From the NCBI GenBank assembly GCA_015501585.1, contig JADNRY010000330.1:1-64000 (forward strand): DNA of 64,000 nucleotides, given 5' to 3'. Each line of letters opens with the position of its first letter. The stretch's first letter is position 1. Positions 10,714-22,199 of the stretch are shown piece by piece. A program made the position numbers and the translations under genes. The notes under the pieces were generated by a model, which was not told the origin of the DNA, did no database searches, and saw only the letters and a list, made by a program, of their open reading frames with translations. Source of the DNA: Rhodocollybia butyracea. Taxonomy: Eukaryota; Basidiomycota; Agaricomycetes; Agaricales; Omphalotaceae.

Positions 10714-12518
10714 ATGAGGAGTGTCATGGTTTACTATGACGATGAACCCATCGACAGTAGGTTGCTTCGGCAGTCCCGCCCGACTTCGCGGATTCCGCCA
10801 TCACCAGCTACAACTATGGATTTATGGTTACAGGGCCCGCCACGCATCCCTTATGAGTCGAAACCTAGGAGGTTGATACCACCTGCTTTGGGTCTTGACA
10901 GTGCAGCAAACAATTCACAGAGTGTGCCCATGCACTCCGTCTATTCTGGTTCCATGGGTAATACACACGGAAACTCTTGGGAGACCTCGCCTCTTAGTGC
11001 TGGTAGGCTCCCAGGTACAGTCACTTCACTCCCTTCACCTCAGATGTCCGCCTTCAGCTTGGGGAATAGTCCTCCAATGATGTCATCACAATCCAAACCT
11101 GTTTTCGATCTCAACTTGGATGATGCCAAATACATCCAGCCACCTCAGGAAGCCGCCCGGGTGCCCATTCCATCCCGTTACATGTCGCATAATCCCGCTC
11201 AGCCATCCCCGGTACCCGCTGTACATTTTGAAGATGTTAAAGTAGGTATGGGGGGGGAAACGGTATGCATCGACATCGGGACTCAATTCGGAACTCCAGG
11301 AACCCGCTTGGACGCCCATACCTGTCGCCTATGCATCAGGTAATGTCACCTGGACTCCGCAGGGTTCCGCTTCAAATTTGGGGAAGAATCAACTTGGTAC
11401 AGAGGGGAGATGTGACTACTCAACCTACGGATATGACCCTGGACCTCCCGGATCCGCCAGAGCGTCCAATCCATCTTTTTATGTGCCGCATTATGTTGCG
11501 CAAACTCCGCAAGCATTTGCCGCAGGTTCAGGAAATAGTGAAGTGGGTATGGGGGAGATACACAATGCATTTATTTCTGGACTCAACCCGTCACCTCAGG
11601 GACCCACTATGGGGCCAAAACCATTTGCTTATACATTGGGTAGCGTCGTAAGGCCTCCCCAGGAGCCCGCCGGAAGTATTAGGAATAGTGGTATTGGTAC
11701 TAGGGGGATACAGGAACATTTTGCACCCGGATACAACCAGGGATCACAGGAATCCGCCAGAGCATCCAATCCAGCTCCTTATGTCCCGCATTATGTCGCG
11801 CAAACTCCCGAGGCTTTTGCTGCAGGTTCTGGAAATACTGAAGTGGGTATGGAGGAGATCCAGGATGCATTTACCTCTGGGTTCAACCCGGGACTTCAGA
11901 GACCCGCTGTGGGGCCCAAACAATTCGCTTATGCATCGGGTAACGTCGTAAGGCCTCCCCAGCAACCCGCTGGTAGTATTGGGAATATTGGAACAGGTAG
12001 GGGGCAGGTACTGGTACACCCAGGGACGGAAATTTTTTGCAACACCTCCGGGACTCGGCGGGAGCTCAAATAAACCTCCTTACGCTTTGAACAACGTCTC
12101 TCGACCATCCCGACGTTCCGCATTGAGCTCAAGGGATAATGGACCCAGTAGGGGGCAGATACAGGCAGAATTAGAGACGGAAAGGATCCGGGGACCTCAG
12201 GCCACCACTAATGGCCCCAAGCGAGCCCATTTCACTCCAAAGGATAATAGTATAAGCCGCATTGATTCCGCTTCAAAGGTGACCCCCAATCGACCCACTA
12301 CTGTACCACCCACCCATCCCCCTACCCCATATCCAACTTCTTTGCCCAGGGAAACTCCGAATTTGTGTCCGAACCCAATCAGACATACTACCCAACGTAT
12401 TCGGCGACAGGACGCATGTGGTAGCACTCCTGTAGGAGCTCCCAGGAGACCCAGCGGGATAGCAGGGGGACAAAATACTGGTTTGGCTATGGAAAACTTC
12501 CGGGCCATTGACGGATGA
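10714..12518 (+). CDS. Low-complexity gag-upstream protein with about 100-residue repeats (frame-broken)
   Basis: Three overlapping frames (10714-11343, 11378-12073, 11979-12518) together look like one Pro/Ser/Gly-rich protein preceding gag. It carries at least two, probably three, tandem repeats of about 98-100 residues. Each repeat contains a Y(V/M).H..AQ-like element, an EVGM(G/E)EI-like element and a VVRPPQ.PAGS-like element (units near 11150, 11450 and 11750). The break between the first and second frame lies by a run of seven G near 11250-11257, consistent with a one-base slip. I do not recognise a known domain. Its position suggests a structural, capsid-associated role. Confidence 0.5.
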
Positions 12519-13476
12519 CTTAGGTGATGGAAATGGCTTCGGAAATGCAGGATCTCGACGCGACGGGTATCCCGACCCACCAGGACCATCCCATCCCCAT
12601 CCAACTTTTGCACCACCACTTGGCCAACCTGGAGCGGCATATATATTCTACCCACCAAATGACTGGATTCCCTTTGCGATTCAGCAGCGGAACTTAATGG
12701 GAGGTAATTGGAACTCAATTAACACAGATACCTCAGCTGCAGATGACCGCCGATTCCGACTTTTATTGGAGTCAAAACTCGACACAGCGGAACCAGAGTA
12801 CTTTACGGGGGAGTCTAAGGATGCTTGGCTGCCATGGATCTCATCCTTGAAAAGGATCTTCAAGGCAAAGCCAACAATCTACGAGGTTCCGCAGAGTCGT
12901 GTTGCATATGCTTGCTCCTTTTTACGAGGTAGCGCCAGTTCTCATTACGACAATCTGGTACAGATGGAGCAATCCCGAGGAGAGGATGTTTCCGCACTAC
13001 ACGAGTGGAATTCATTCATACAGGAGTTCCAGGTTTGGTTTGGAATATTTAATCCGACTATAGATGCTCAGTCACAGTTGGATGACATCCACCAGGAGGA
13101 GGGAGAAGATTTTGCAGCGTTTATAATTCAGTTTGAGGAACTTGCATTCCGAACTGAATATAATGAACCCGCACTAATCAATCGACTTCGGAAGGCGGTA
13201 GTACCATGGTTAGATCTTAATATTTCAGCGCAACCCGGCCGCCCTCAGACACTCTCGGAATGGACACGCCGCTACCAGGACTTGGATGCGGCATGGAATC
13301 AGCAGATTAGGAGTCGGATGAATGTATCCAATGACTTGGAGCCACCCTTAGATTCCGAAAATGACTTCCAACTTGACTATGTCAATCCGCCAATATCATC
13401 AATGGATGATTTTGCTAACGGAGAACTTGATCTCACACCACAGGATGATGTGCAAATTTCCTGGGACCCGGGATAA
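12508..13476 (+). CDS. Ty3/gypsy-like Gag (retrotrans_gag domain)
   Basis: A 322-residue protein in one intact frame. Residues about 85-230 carry the retrotransposon gag pattern: PEYFTGES, W..WISSLKRIF, AYACSFLRGSASSHYDNL, W..FIQEFQVWFG and a following FAAFIIQFEELAF. The N-terminus is Pro/Gly-rich and the C-terminus acidic (SSMDDFANGELDLTPQDD). There is no CCHC zinc knuckle and no downstream pol. The stop lies in sequence that is duplicated upstream of the 5' LTR. It presumably forms the capsid, with replication enzymes supplied by a full element elsewhere. Confidence 0.8.
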   Translation: MTDDLGDGNGFGNAGSRRDGYPDPPGPSHPHPTFAPPLGQPGAAYIFYPPNDWIPFAIQQRNLMGGNWNSINTDTSAADDRRFRLLLESKLDTAEPEYFTGESKDAWLPWISSLKRIFKAKPTIYEVPQSRVAYACSFLRGSASSHYDNLVQMEQSRGEDVSALHEWNSFIQEFQVWFGIFNPTIDAQSQLDDIHQEEGEDFAAFIIQFEELAFRTEYNEPALINRLRKAVVPWLDLNISAQPGRPQTLSEWTRRYQDLDAAWNQQIRSRMNVSNDLEPPLDSENDFQLDYVNPPISSMDDFANGELDLTPQDDVQISWDPG

Positions 13477-13659
13477 CACCCGCCGTTGAGTACTTCATCT
13501 ATTTGTCTATTTTTTCTGTTCAACTTTTGGTTCCGACAAATTTTATCTTTTCTGTTGGCGCCTGCCATCTATGTTCTTAAATGTTTTATTTATGTTTTCA
13601 ACTACTTACATGCTGGGCCTAGCATCTCCTTGCGGGCTCGGAGCTTGAAGGGGGGGTAA

Positions 13660-14503
13660 TGTCATGCCCTAGGCATATACAGACTGCCAACGTGTCCCGC
13701 TTACTGTTACATAACCCGCTTCCGCCGCATTTCCGGTTCCGATACACTTCCACTTTGCTTCCGTTTTACTTTTTCCTTCACTGTACACTTTCTATGATCC
13801 CGTCGATCCATTCTCCATCATTCTTACAATCATACATATGCTTTATGCTCATCCCGCTGCTTCCGCTTATGTTCATCGTTGGCTTTCATCCCTTGTACTT
13901 CTTTTGGCTATTCTTGTCTTTTCTACTCTCAGATTATTACCTATCGCTACTCCGGTCCTTGAGTACCCTTTATATAGTTCTGTACCATGTCAAGTACAGT
14001 AGATTGGAAATATTGCTTAACCCCTTGACTCGTGTGCTCTTGTGTGTTCCGGTTTCTCGCTTTATCTGTTTCTTTAACTCTGTTTCTTCACTCCATCGTT
14101 TTCACAACCTCTGCAATTTACTATCATCTATTTGGTTCCGCTCTGTTTGCGCCGCATCAGGTCAGCTACCGCTTGACCTTCCGCTTCCGCTCATATCGCT
14201 ATCAAAGCTGCTTGCACTTAGTGGGTCCTACCCTTCGAGTCGGAAACTCATCTACTCTTAGGCTTACTTGCCGAGTTCATTCTATCGCCTGTACGGACCT
14301 GCCGTCCCTACATTAGTCCCTTGGACAATCCCAACACGAGTCTTACATCCCATAGGCACTTCGGAACCGTTCTACACTCACATCCTTTCAGATCTCAAAC
14401 CAACTTTCCCAGTTCAGCTGAACAACAGAAGTACGGAGCGTATCCGCACTTTGGTTTCCAGGTTCGTAACCCGCGCTCGAAGGATTCCGCCTAGATCCTT
14501 ACA
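13660..14503 (+). repeat. 3' LTR
   Basis: Starts TGTCATG immediately after the polypurine tract at about 13648-13657 and ends TTACA before the R2 sequence resumes at 14507. It pairs with the LTR at 9810-10653 over its full 844 bp. Confidence 0.88.
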
Positions 14504-14506
14504 CTG

Positions 14507-14852
14507 TAGATCATCGGAGGTGAGATCAGCGATAGTCGCTCCAGTTCCTGAAAGAAAGATTTGATCATCTTTAAGCGGACTGAGGGAAATTAGAGTTATG
14601 ATTACTGAAACTCGCCTGAAACAGCCTCACCAAGACAGACTCGGATGGGTTGAAGGCTCAGTGGTGCAATACCATTCTTCTCTGCAAGCGCATTCCCATC
14701 ACCATTGATTTTCTGCAGCGATGATGACTTCCCTCACGGCGCATTAGCGGCACGGGTCCCAGGTCTGGGTGACCGTTGAACATTGATCATTGGAACAGGA
14801 AGATTGAACACAAGGGAAAGCGGATCCTTTTGGAAAGTGAATTTAAGTAGAG
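14507..14852. repeat. Repeat R2, right half
   Basis: Resumes the R2 match after the LTR element: GAGGTGAGATCAGCGATAGT and the following about 300 bp align with 17890-18297. Homology ends at GTGAATTTAAGT. Confidence 0.72.
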
Positions 14853-14938
14853 TTTGGCATAGTCCATACTCGGTCAATACTCTACTAACAGTTACGATGC
14901 CACGGCATAGATGATAGCAAAACCCCTCCAGTCCCTCC

Positions 14939-16458
14939 TCATGTGCTGCCAGTCATATTGATATCCTGGTCCGAAGCCAATCCAACATCAACTGGAGTGC
15001 CTTCCAAGCTATTCAAGATGACAGAAACCTGCTGTGACTGAGCTTGTTGACTCAGCGTGGGAATTTCTTCAAGGTGGAAACTTTGGTCATATGTGTTCTG
15101 TTGTTGAACCAAGATGAACATGACAGCAGGATTCAGGGACTGGCATTGATGTGCAGCGAGGTCAGTGCTTACAACTCTGAAGAATAGGAGAGACCTTACA
15201 GCAACAGATATATAAAATTGAATCATAATATCACTAACAAATGCAATGGTTGATGTACTTGGTGCATTTACACTCAAAGCATTAATTATTATAAGAAGCA
15301 GCTGAAAATTTTTGCTCAGGAGGAACAGGTGATGATTCACAAAATACACACCTGGACTAACATGTAAATTGCACCAGACCCTAAAAGAAGAAGAAGAATT
15401 CTTTCGCCTTGAGTTTGTTTTCTCCTAATAGAAATTGAGTTCATGGATTTATGATGTAACCTAGACTCTCCAGTATATGAAATCAGACAGTGATCAGGTT
15501 ACAGGTACAGACAGAAGGTGGTGCTCACCAAGCTCGAAAAGCTATTGAACATGTTGCTATCATATTTACAGATAATGACATGACAACAGTAACCCAATCA
15601 AGAATTGTACCCTCTGCGACACTTTGTGGGGACCTTGGTTGAAACTTTATAGGGAATATAGCAACATCAGCCAAGCTAACAGCTAATATGATATTTCTGT
15701 GAGCTCATGTATAGCAATGACCACAGATCAATTTCACCTATATCTGCAAGCATGAGCAGAAACAAAGTCCATTTCAGTTTTCGGTTGTCCATCCACACTG
15801 CCCAAGCTCTCCACACAATCACAGTATCACCAATGCATGGCTATTAGGTCAATTAGTAGTGGGAGCCAAGTAGGAGTCAAGATATAAGGTCTTCTATAAA
15901 ACTCACTATAACATTGCCTAGCCAGCCACAAATATTTTGATAGACTTTTAGATGTGGCTGCAAATTGGCTGCTTCTATTTGTTCCAAGATTCCTCCTGGT
16001 AGAGTCACTACAAGTCCATATTTGACAAGCATACATGTTGCTGCCGCATATGACATAAATAATATTAGCATCAGGACAAATTTGCCAAAGAGTACACAAA
16101 TCAGGGCTTTCTTTGCATTCCTAGCATTACCCTGTGTTCTACAAAGGCATTGTACTCAGAATTGTTGTTTTGTCATGAATCAGGATATGAATTATGAAAA
16201 CTCACTTGAAGTAAATGTGAAGGCTGATACAATACGCCAAAGAGTGTATCCCTAGTAGAAAAAGTTGCTTCATCTCAGAAATATGAACAATACAGCAACA
16301 ATACAGTGCATGCACCAAATAAAGTGATAAAAGGTATGAATGAGATCACATCCACAAAAAAATGCTTGTCCAGCAGATGACACTGCTGCTGCTTCTTCTG
16401 GAGTCATGCTTGGTGGTGTGAGTCGATCAGCAGTTGTTGGTAGGGAGATTTGGGAATG
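14939..16458 (-). pseudogene. Remnant of a multi-pass fungal membrane protein (tentative)
   Basis: Several minus-strand stretches look like pieces of one gene: a Met/Thr/Pro start region with MTPEEAAAVSSAG (about 16400), a hydrophobic segment LMLILFMSYAAATCML followed by LPGGILEQIEAAN (about 15950-16070), and IINALSVNAPSTSTIAFVSD with IQFYISVAVRSLLFF (about 15180-15300). A hydrophilic tail ends near 14939. Order and hydrophobicity fit the 7-TM type common in mushrooms, but no single frame connects them and no family motif is certain. No function is proposed. Confidence 0.35.
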
Positions 16459-16465
16459 AGGCAAG

Positions 16466-16713
16466 CTTATATTGTGTTCAGATTACATTGTAATCTGAAC
16501 ACAATATAAGTAGGACCGTCGGGTGGGTATTGGGCTCCTTGTAATGCTTATTTTTGTAATCTGAACACAATATAAGTAGGACCGTCGGGTGGGTATTGGG
16601 CTCCTTGTAATGCTTATTTTTGTAATCTGAACACAATATAAGTAGGACCGTCGGGTGGGTATTGGGCTCCTTGTAATCATTACAAGGAGCCCAATACCCA
16701 CCCGACGGTCCTA
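16466..16713. repeat. Three 66-bp direct repeats capped by inverted half-units
   Basis: The unit consists of part a (TGTAATCTGAACACAATATA..), part b (TAGGACCGTCGGGTGGGTAT..) and a short GCTTATTTT linker. It starts at 16488, 16554 and 16620. The left edge carries part a inverted (16466-16487), forming a perfect head-to-head junction. The right edge carries part b inverted (16679-16713), forming a tail-to-tail palindrome centred near 16680. The two caps together equal one inverted unit. The 66-bp period keeps an open frame by chance (22 codons); I do not regard it as a gene. Confidence 0.9.
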
Positions 16714-16929
16714 GTACTTAAGTATATACGACTCAATACAGCTAATATAAGAACATGGATAGCCTCTTTAACTGAGGTGAGATTGCTATTTAGAATTGAG
16801 TTTCATCTTCAAGTTCAACTGCTATGCAACTGTTATGGAGTGCGCACTATGGAGTACTCCCGAGCAGCCCTTGAAGCGGCTCAGAGCACTCTAGAATCAA
16901 TTACTATACTTGCAGTGAGCGGACATACT

Positions 16930-17472
16930 TACGCGTCGGCATGTCAGTTTCACGTGATTATTCTGAATCCGAATTCCGCTTAATTTTCTCAACTTTTGTC
17001 TTGTTGCCAGTCCAAATTCCTCGGATGCAGTTGGATACAGCAAGAATTATTAAAGCGCCCTTACCACGCAAACTACTCGCACTCTGGCTATCGTTCACAC
17101 AGCACGTGAAATCACAAATTGTACCCAAGTTGTGCCACCTTAAAACTTCGCGTTGGAATTTCCTCATCGCCAAACTACATCCCACCAGATAACCCTTATA
17201 CACAGGCGCTACATCTACGCTCTTGAAGATTCTGCCCAAAGCGACTCTATCGTCATCATCCCTGGACTGGACTCGAGCTTAGAGCTATTTATATTGGGGC
17301 GTTTGCTTAGGCTCGAAATGCCGTTTGCTGATTAGGCTCAAGATGGTGTGTGTTGAGGTGGGTAATTTCGCAAATACTTTTACTCACGAGCTGTTGTAAG
17401 CTTTGATCCTGATGCACAGATTGAAGCACAAAAGTCAGATGTTCAGCTCTGTTGATGAAATTACATGTGTCA
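16930..17472. repeat. Repeat R1, copy 1
   Basis: Matches 18658-19226 in the same orientation at a 1.73-kb offset, beginning TACGCGTCGGCATGT and ending GAAATTACATGTGTC. R1 copies bracket an R2 copy, so they could be old LTR-like ends or a local tandem duplication. No TG..CA ends or target duplication are evident. Confidence 0.75.
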
Positions 17473-17546
17473 GCGACGAAAGTCGTTGACTTCTGGCAAC
17501 GTTCCACAAAAAAAAGAGAGAACAAATGTACGCCGCCGCCTGCATG

Positions 17547-18297
17547 GCGTAGCAATGAGCTTATGATGCCCAATCGTAATAGTAACAAAGATAGGTAATT
17601 ACCAGGCGTCTGCGACCTTTGCTCTCAATTCACACTTACTCACCATTCAAGCTCTCTCCCCGTCCTGGTCGAGGGACCCCGGTGACCGTTATTGGCTTCC
17701 GACCCTGTGTCTTAAAGTCCCGACCCCCAACGCAGCGCAGCGGCCGTCGAACGAGGTCCGAACTTTCTCGGATCACTCGCGTCGTTTGCGTTACCATGGA
17801 GTTTTACAGCCTATGAAGGATCTGAATTCCATATCATCGCTAATCGCGCCGACTCCAATGGACGTTGTAGATGTTAATTTATCAGAGGTGAGATCAGCGA
17901 TAGTCGCTCCAGTTCCTGAAAGAAAGATCTGATCATCTCCAAGTGGACTGGGGGCTACTGGGGGAGATTAGAATTATGATACTACTAAACTGAAACTCGC
18001 CCTGAATCAAAAGCCTCACAAGACAGATTGAGGTGAAGAGAGGTGAAGAGAGGTGAAGACTCGATGGTGCGATACCATCTGATATCATTCTCCTCTGCGA
18101 ACGCATTCCTGTCATCGTTCTCAATGTCTTCACTCGTAACAGCGGATCTTGCAATTGGAGCCCTTTCGATCCTTCCTCCGCGGCGCATAGCAGCATGGGT
18201 GCCACGTCTGGGTAGCTGTTGAACGTTGATCCTCGAGACAGGAAGATTGGGCACAAGGGAAAGTGGATCCTTTCCGTTGCAAAGTAAATTTAAGTTA
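17547..18297. repeat. Repeat R2, uninterrupted copy
   Basis: Uninterrupted relative of the block split by the LTR element at 9229-14852. A minus-strand frame over 17985-18359 is open but I do not recognise it. Confidence 0.72.
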
Positions 18298-18657
18298 GGG
18301 GAATAGTTACTTACTTGAGCCTTGTGTTCGAGAAAAGGGACATGCACGCACAAGGACAAGTGGTCTCTACCTGCGATTATTCGCTGACCTGGTATTTTTC
18401 AGCACAGCGATAGTTCGTTTGTAGTTTGTTCGTGTATATCTTCGTTCTACATAATGGTGTATCGTGTACAGCAGAAAGTAGGAGGGCTGTGAGCTGTAAG
18501 GCCGAGACAAGGACTCGTGTTCTATAGGTGCATCGTTATTTTTTGGGGATAAGTGGAAATTGCAGTCGTTTGTTGTTAAAGGAAACAAAGAAACAGCTGC
18601 GCGTACATCAGCTTTTGGTTTAATAAACCAAGCTTCGAGCTCGTATGATGGCAAAGA

Positions 18658-19226
18658 TACGCGTCGGCATGTGAGTTTCACGTGATTATTTTGCACTTTC
18701 ATTAACTTTTGTCTTGTTCAAGTTGTTACCAGTCCCAAATTCCTCAGATGCAGTTGGGTACAGCAAGAATTATTAAAGCGCCCTTACCACCCAAACTACC
18801 CGCACTCTGACTATCGTTCACACAGCACTGACACGTGAATCACAATTTGTACCCATTGTGCCACCTTAAAACTTCGCGTTGGAATTTCCTCATCACCAAA
18901 CTACATCCCAGCGGATAACCCCCTCTACACAGGCGCTACATCTACGCTCTTGAAGATTCTGCCCAAAGCGACTCTATCGTCATCATCCCTGGACTAGACT
19001 CGAGCTTAGAGCTATTTATATTGGTGCGTTTACTTAGGCTCGAAATGCCGTTTGCTTATTAGGCTCTAGATGGTGTGTCTTGAGGTCGGTAACTTCGCGA
19101 ATATTTCTACTCACGAGCTGTTGAGCTTTGAATCTGATCCTGATGCACAGATTGAAGCACAAAAGAACAAGAAAACCATTGAACGCCACTCAGATGTTCA
19201 GCTCTGTTGATGAAATTACATGTGTC
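18658..19226. repeat. Repeat R1, copy 2
   Basis: Second copy of R1 with small insertions relative to 16930-17472, for example extra bases before the GAAGCACAAAAG region and near the start. Confidence 0.75.
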
Positions 19227-19482
19227 TCCAAACACTAAGTTTGTCACAAGAGGACGTTTAACAACAGGTCGCTCATTCGAGAACGAGTTCTCAGAGAGGT
19301 AGTAGTCTTTTTTTGAGTCGTTTACTTCAATCATTTGTGTCATGCCGAATATTTTGATAATCTGCTGTAGGTTTTCAGTCTCGGATGCTACTATACTTAG
19401 CAGAAAGAAAGTTATTTTTTTTTGCTGTCAGCGTCCCGCCCGCTGCGTGTGCTTGGATCTGTTCACAGTGGGAAGTATTGAC

Positions 19483-19509
19483 TCCAGTCAGTCAGTCAGT
19501 CAGTCAGTC
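19483..19509. repeat. (CAGT)n microsatellite
   Basis: About six CAGT units in a row, in the otherwise featureless stretch (19227-20026) upstream of the gene at 20027. Confidence 0.85.
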
Positions 19510-20026
19510 TGACGCGGTTTTCCGTAACCTGAAGCATCATTCGATGGCCGTACAGAACGGTACTACGAAGTACCTATACTTACCAGTTTGCTAACTCAGC
19601 TACGTGAGTTTACTGTCGTTGTACATATCCTATATGCTCACCGGGTTCTTCGGTTTCTAGGTTCCCATCTTTTCGGGAATTGCAATCCCAAATGGCAAAG
19701 ACTGCGCGAAAAAGAGGCGGTACATGATACGGCTTTGCTCTTGCACTGGCTTGCGCGGAGTGGGGTGCTCAAGCGCTTTGGGCGCAACTAGTTTCCATGG
19801 TAGTACCAGGGAGTTGAGTCTGGACCCCATGGACAAATGATAATTATGTCATAATCATATCTGGAAATGAATTCAAACTCTCAAAAAAGCCCGTTCCCCA
19901 GTTGGCCGTTCTTCCGCTCTCTCATCTGTCGCTCTCTCATTTGGTATCGCTGGGCGAAATTTTGGAATTGGCGTTGTCAATTTCTTCAACATTCTTTTGT
20001 TTATCTTTTAGTTGCACAGTATTGGG

Positions 20027-22199
20027 ATGGTTGATAAAAAAGAGAAGGACGGCGACAAGCGAAAGAAGAAGAATGGGTCAGATGTAATAAAGGATGTGGA
20101 CGCCGGATATGCCACGGGCTACGACACCGATGCCGCTTCGACGTCTAAATCTAGAGCGAAGTTGAAGAAGAAGACCAAAACACGAAAGGCCGATGGATAC
20201 GAAACGGAAGATGATGGCTACATGTCTACCTCGACCAACCATCCTCCTCTGCGAAAAACCAAATCGAAATCGCGTTTTTTCAAGCTAGGGAACAGGTCAA
20301 AGCGAAGTATTGACGAGGACGAGACTGTACGCTCTCCCGTTGAAGTTACGCCCCCTGTACCTGCACCAGCTTTTCGTCTTCCCATCGCGGCCAGATTCGC
20401 CACAACGCTGAATTTAGACACGGACAATGCCTTACTCGACCCTCCAATTGGCCCTTTGGGTATGCCGGCGGCGCAAAGCCCCAGTTTATTGTCAGGCTCC
20501 CCGTCCACACCCGCCCCTGGATCTATTCATCGAAATGCTTTCAACGAAGACGTAGAGTCTGTTACCAGTGCTCCTGCTCCATCTACAACAACAACTGCTA
20601 GTACAAGCAAGCGCACTATCATCCGCTTTGCCAGTGATAGCAGTGATAACCATGGAACTGGGTCAAGCAATGGTCATTCCTTCCTTTCTAGGTTCACTGC
20701 AACCTCTTCCAGCTCAGCATCGACCACGGGCTCAATGTCAACACCGCCTGTAAAGTCATTGAACATCTCGTATCCTCTCACGCGTTCGTCTTCCCCGTCT
20801 TCCCCACCTCTCGATACCAGCACACAATACTATCTCCGCCCCCAGGGAGGTCGCACGCGAAACAAACTCCACGGCCGCTCTTTGTTGATCGTATACCTTC
20901 TGATCGCAAGAAATTTGAGATTCAATCCAACTCCAATTCCCCATCTGAATGGTCTCCCGCAGGCTCTCCCTTCGTGGTTCTTAGCCCTAGGCCAGGTGAG
21001 TATCTCTGTTTTCAACCGGAATAAAGATTGCTTACTCGATGGCTCTGACTCTAGCGACTTCCCCCGCAACTGGTTCTCGTTCTCATTTAGCAACGCCTTC
21101 CCCTGGTTCCATTCGTGCTGCATCTCCCGCAGGCTCTTCTCGAGACGTAATTCCCTCTACGGATTTCATCGTCCCATCTCCGTCGAATGATGTATTCGTC
21201 CCTCCCAGTAGTCTAAGCCATTACGATATCCCTCCACCTAGTCCTCCACCCACAGTCCCTCTTCCGGATGTACCTACACCTGCCCAACAACAGCATAGTC
21301 GAGAAGGTCGAATGTTCGAGGTCCAGCAGGGCTCCTATCTAGACTCTCGATCTCCTTCTCCCTTGGTTAGTCCTCAGCGCGGCCGAGTCTCCCCTTTTCC
21401 CACTCAGCCGAGTGGTACTGTTCCTATACATTCAGGCCCCGTCCGTGGGTTCGAAGGTCGAATGCGCGTAAAGCGGTATCGAGACATCTATGCCATGCCT
21501 TCTCCAAAGGGCGAAATGCAGAAGCCGAAGGTTTCTGGATATGCTTCTAGCCCCGAAACTCCTACCTTCAAGCGTAAAAGCACCAACGTTGGAATCAGCG
21601 TCGAACAGCCTAGTGACGATGAAGACGATTATGATTCCGATGCAGCGGAGGTCTTGAAGAACGTCCTACGAGGACTGACGGACGATAGTCGTAGTGCCAC
21701 AATGGGCTTTCAGCGTGATGTTGCACCAGAGGCAGCTTTGGACCGGCGAAGATCACTCGAGGTTTTGCAAAACTACTATCGCAACACTGCTTACGCTGCA
21801 TCTCATCCCATCCCTGTACAGACCGAAAATCCTCCTCGAACATCGTTCAGCCCGTATGCCTCTGAAGATGATCTCTCCGACGACAAGTCTCGGTACACCT
21901 CCGACGAGAAGCACTCCGTGTACAAGACTAATAATTCTAGTCAGGCGCGAAGTCTCGCCAGCGGGTGGGCAGATGACCATCGATGGAGTATGAGTGTGGA
22001 TGGCGAAAGCCGTGCCAGCTTCATGGATGCCGACAAAAGCGACGAAGCTCGGGAACGATTCGTCCGACGAATCGAAGCCATGTTCGATGAGAGTGGGAGG
22101 GAACTTCCGCCCAATCTGGGTATTGGAAAGAATGCTGTCGTTCCTCCTGTTCCAAAAATTCCCGAAGGGTTTCAGACTGGTTCAAAAACCTGGATCTAA
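20027..22199 (+). CDS. Disordered Ser/Pro-rich conserved fungal protein, three exons
   Basis: Three exons give one frame: 20027-20749, 20821-20995 and 21055-22199 (2043 nt, 680 residues). Intron 1 (GTAAAG..ACCAG) and intron 2 (GTGAGT..CTCTAG) both restore phase exactly. The start is MVDKKEKDGDKRKKK, a very basic N-terminus, then YETEDDGYMSTS, long Ser/Pro/Thr stretches, an acidic patch QPSDDEDDYDSDAAE and a folded-looking C-terminal part with ERFVRRIEAMFDESG. No catalytic domain or membrane segment is visible. It is probably a cytoplasmic or nuclear scaffold-like protein; the function is unknown. Confidence 0.8.

Larger units (their letters stand above)
9544..14503 (+). mobile_element. Gag-only LTR retroelement in partial tandem
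   Basis: Two 844-bp LTRs (9810-10653 and 13660-14503) differ at only about four or five positions and end in TTACA. The right LTR starts TGTCATGCCCTAGGCA directly after a purine tract GAAGGGGGGG; the left starts TATCATG. The 266 bp before the left LTR (9544-9809) duplicate the end of the internal region (13394-13659), so this is a truncated upstream unit sharing an LTR with a full unit, offset 3850 bp. The 3-kb interior encodes only a Ty3/gypsy-like gag and a low-complexity upstream protein, with no protease, reverse transcriptase or integrase. It appears young and non-autonomous. Confidence 0.85.

Noticed and set aside
9842..10717. Long open frames rich in Phe/Leu/Ser
   Set aside because: They lie wholly inside the LTR and recur identically in the 3' LTR; composition is driven by the CT-rich repeat and no domain is visible.
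16488..16685. CRISPR-like array
   Set aside because: The units are contiguous 66-bp direct repeats without unique spacers, and the context is a eukaryotic nuclear genome.
16483..16701. 72-residue repeat protein on the minus strand
   Set aside because: It is only the translation of the 66-bp array, whose period happens to be a multiple of three; there is no start context or homology.
16930..19226. R1 copies as LTRs of a complete retrotransposon
   Set aside because: No TG..CA ends, primer-binding site, target duplication or coding interior; R2, which lies between them, also occurs without R1.
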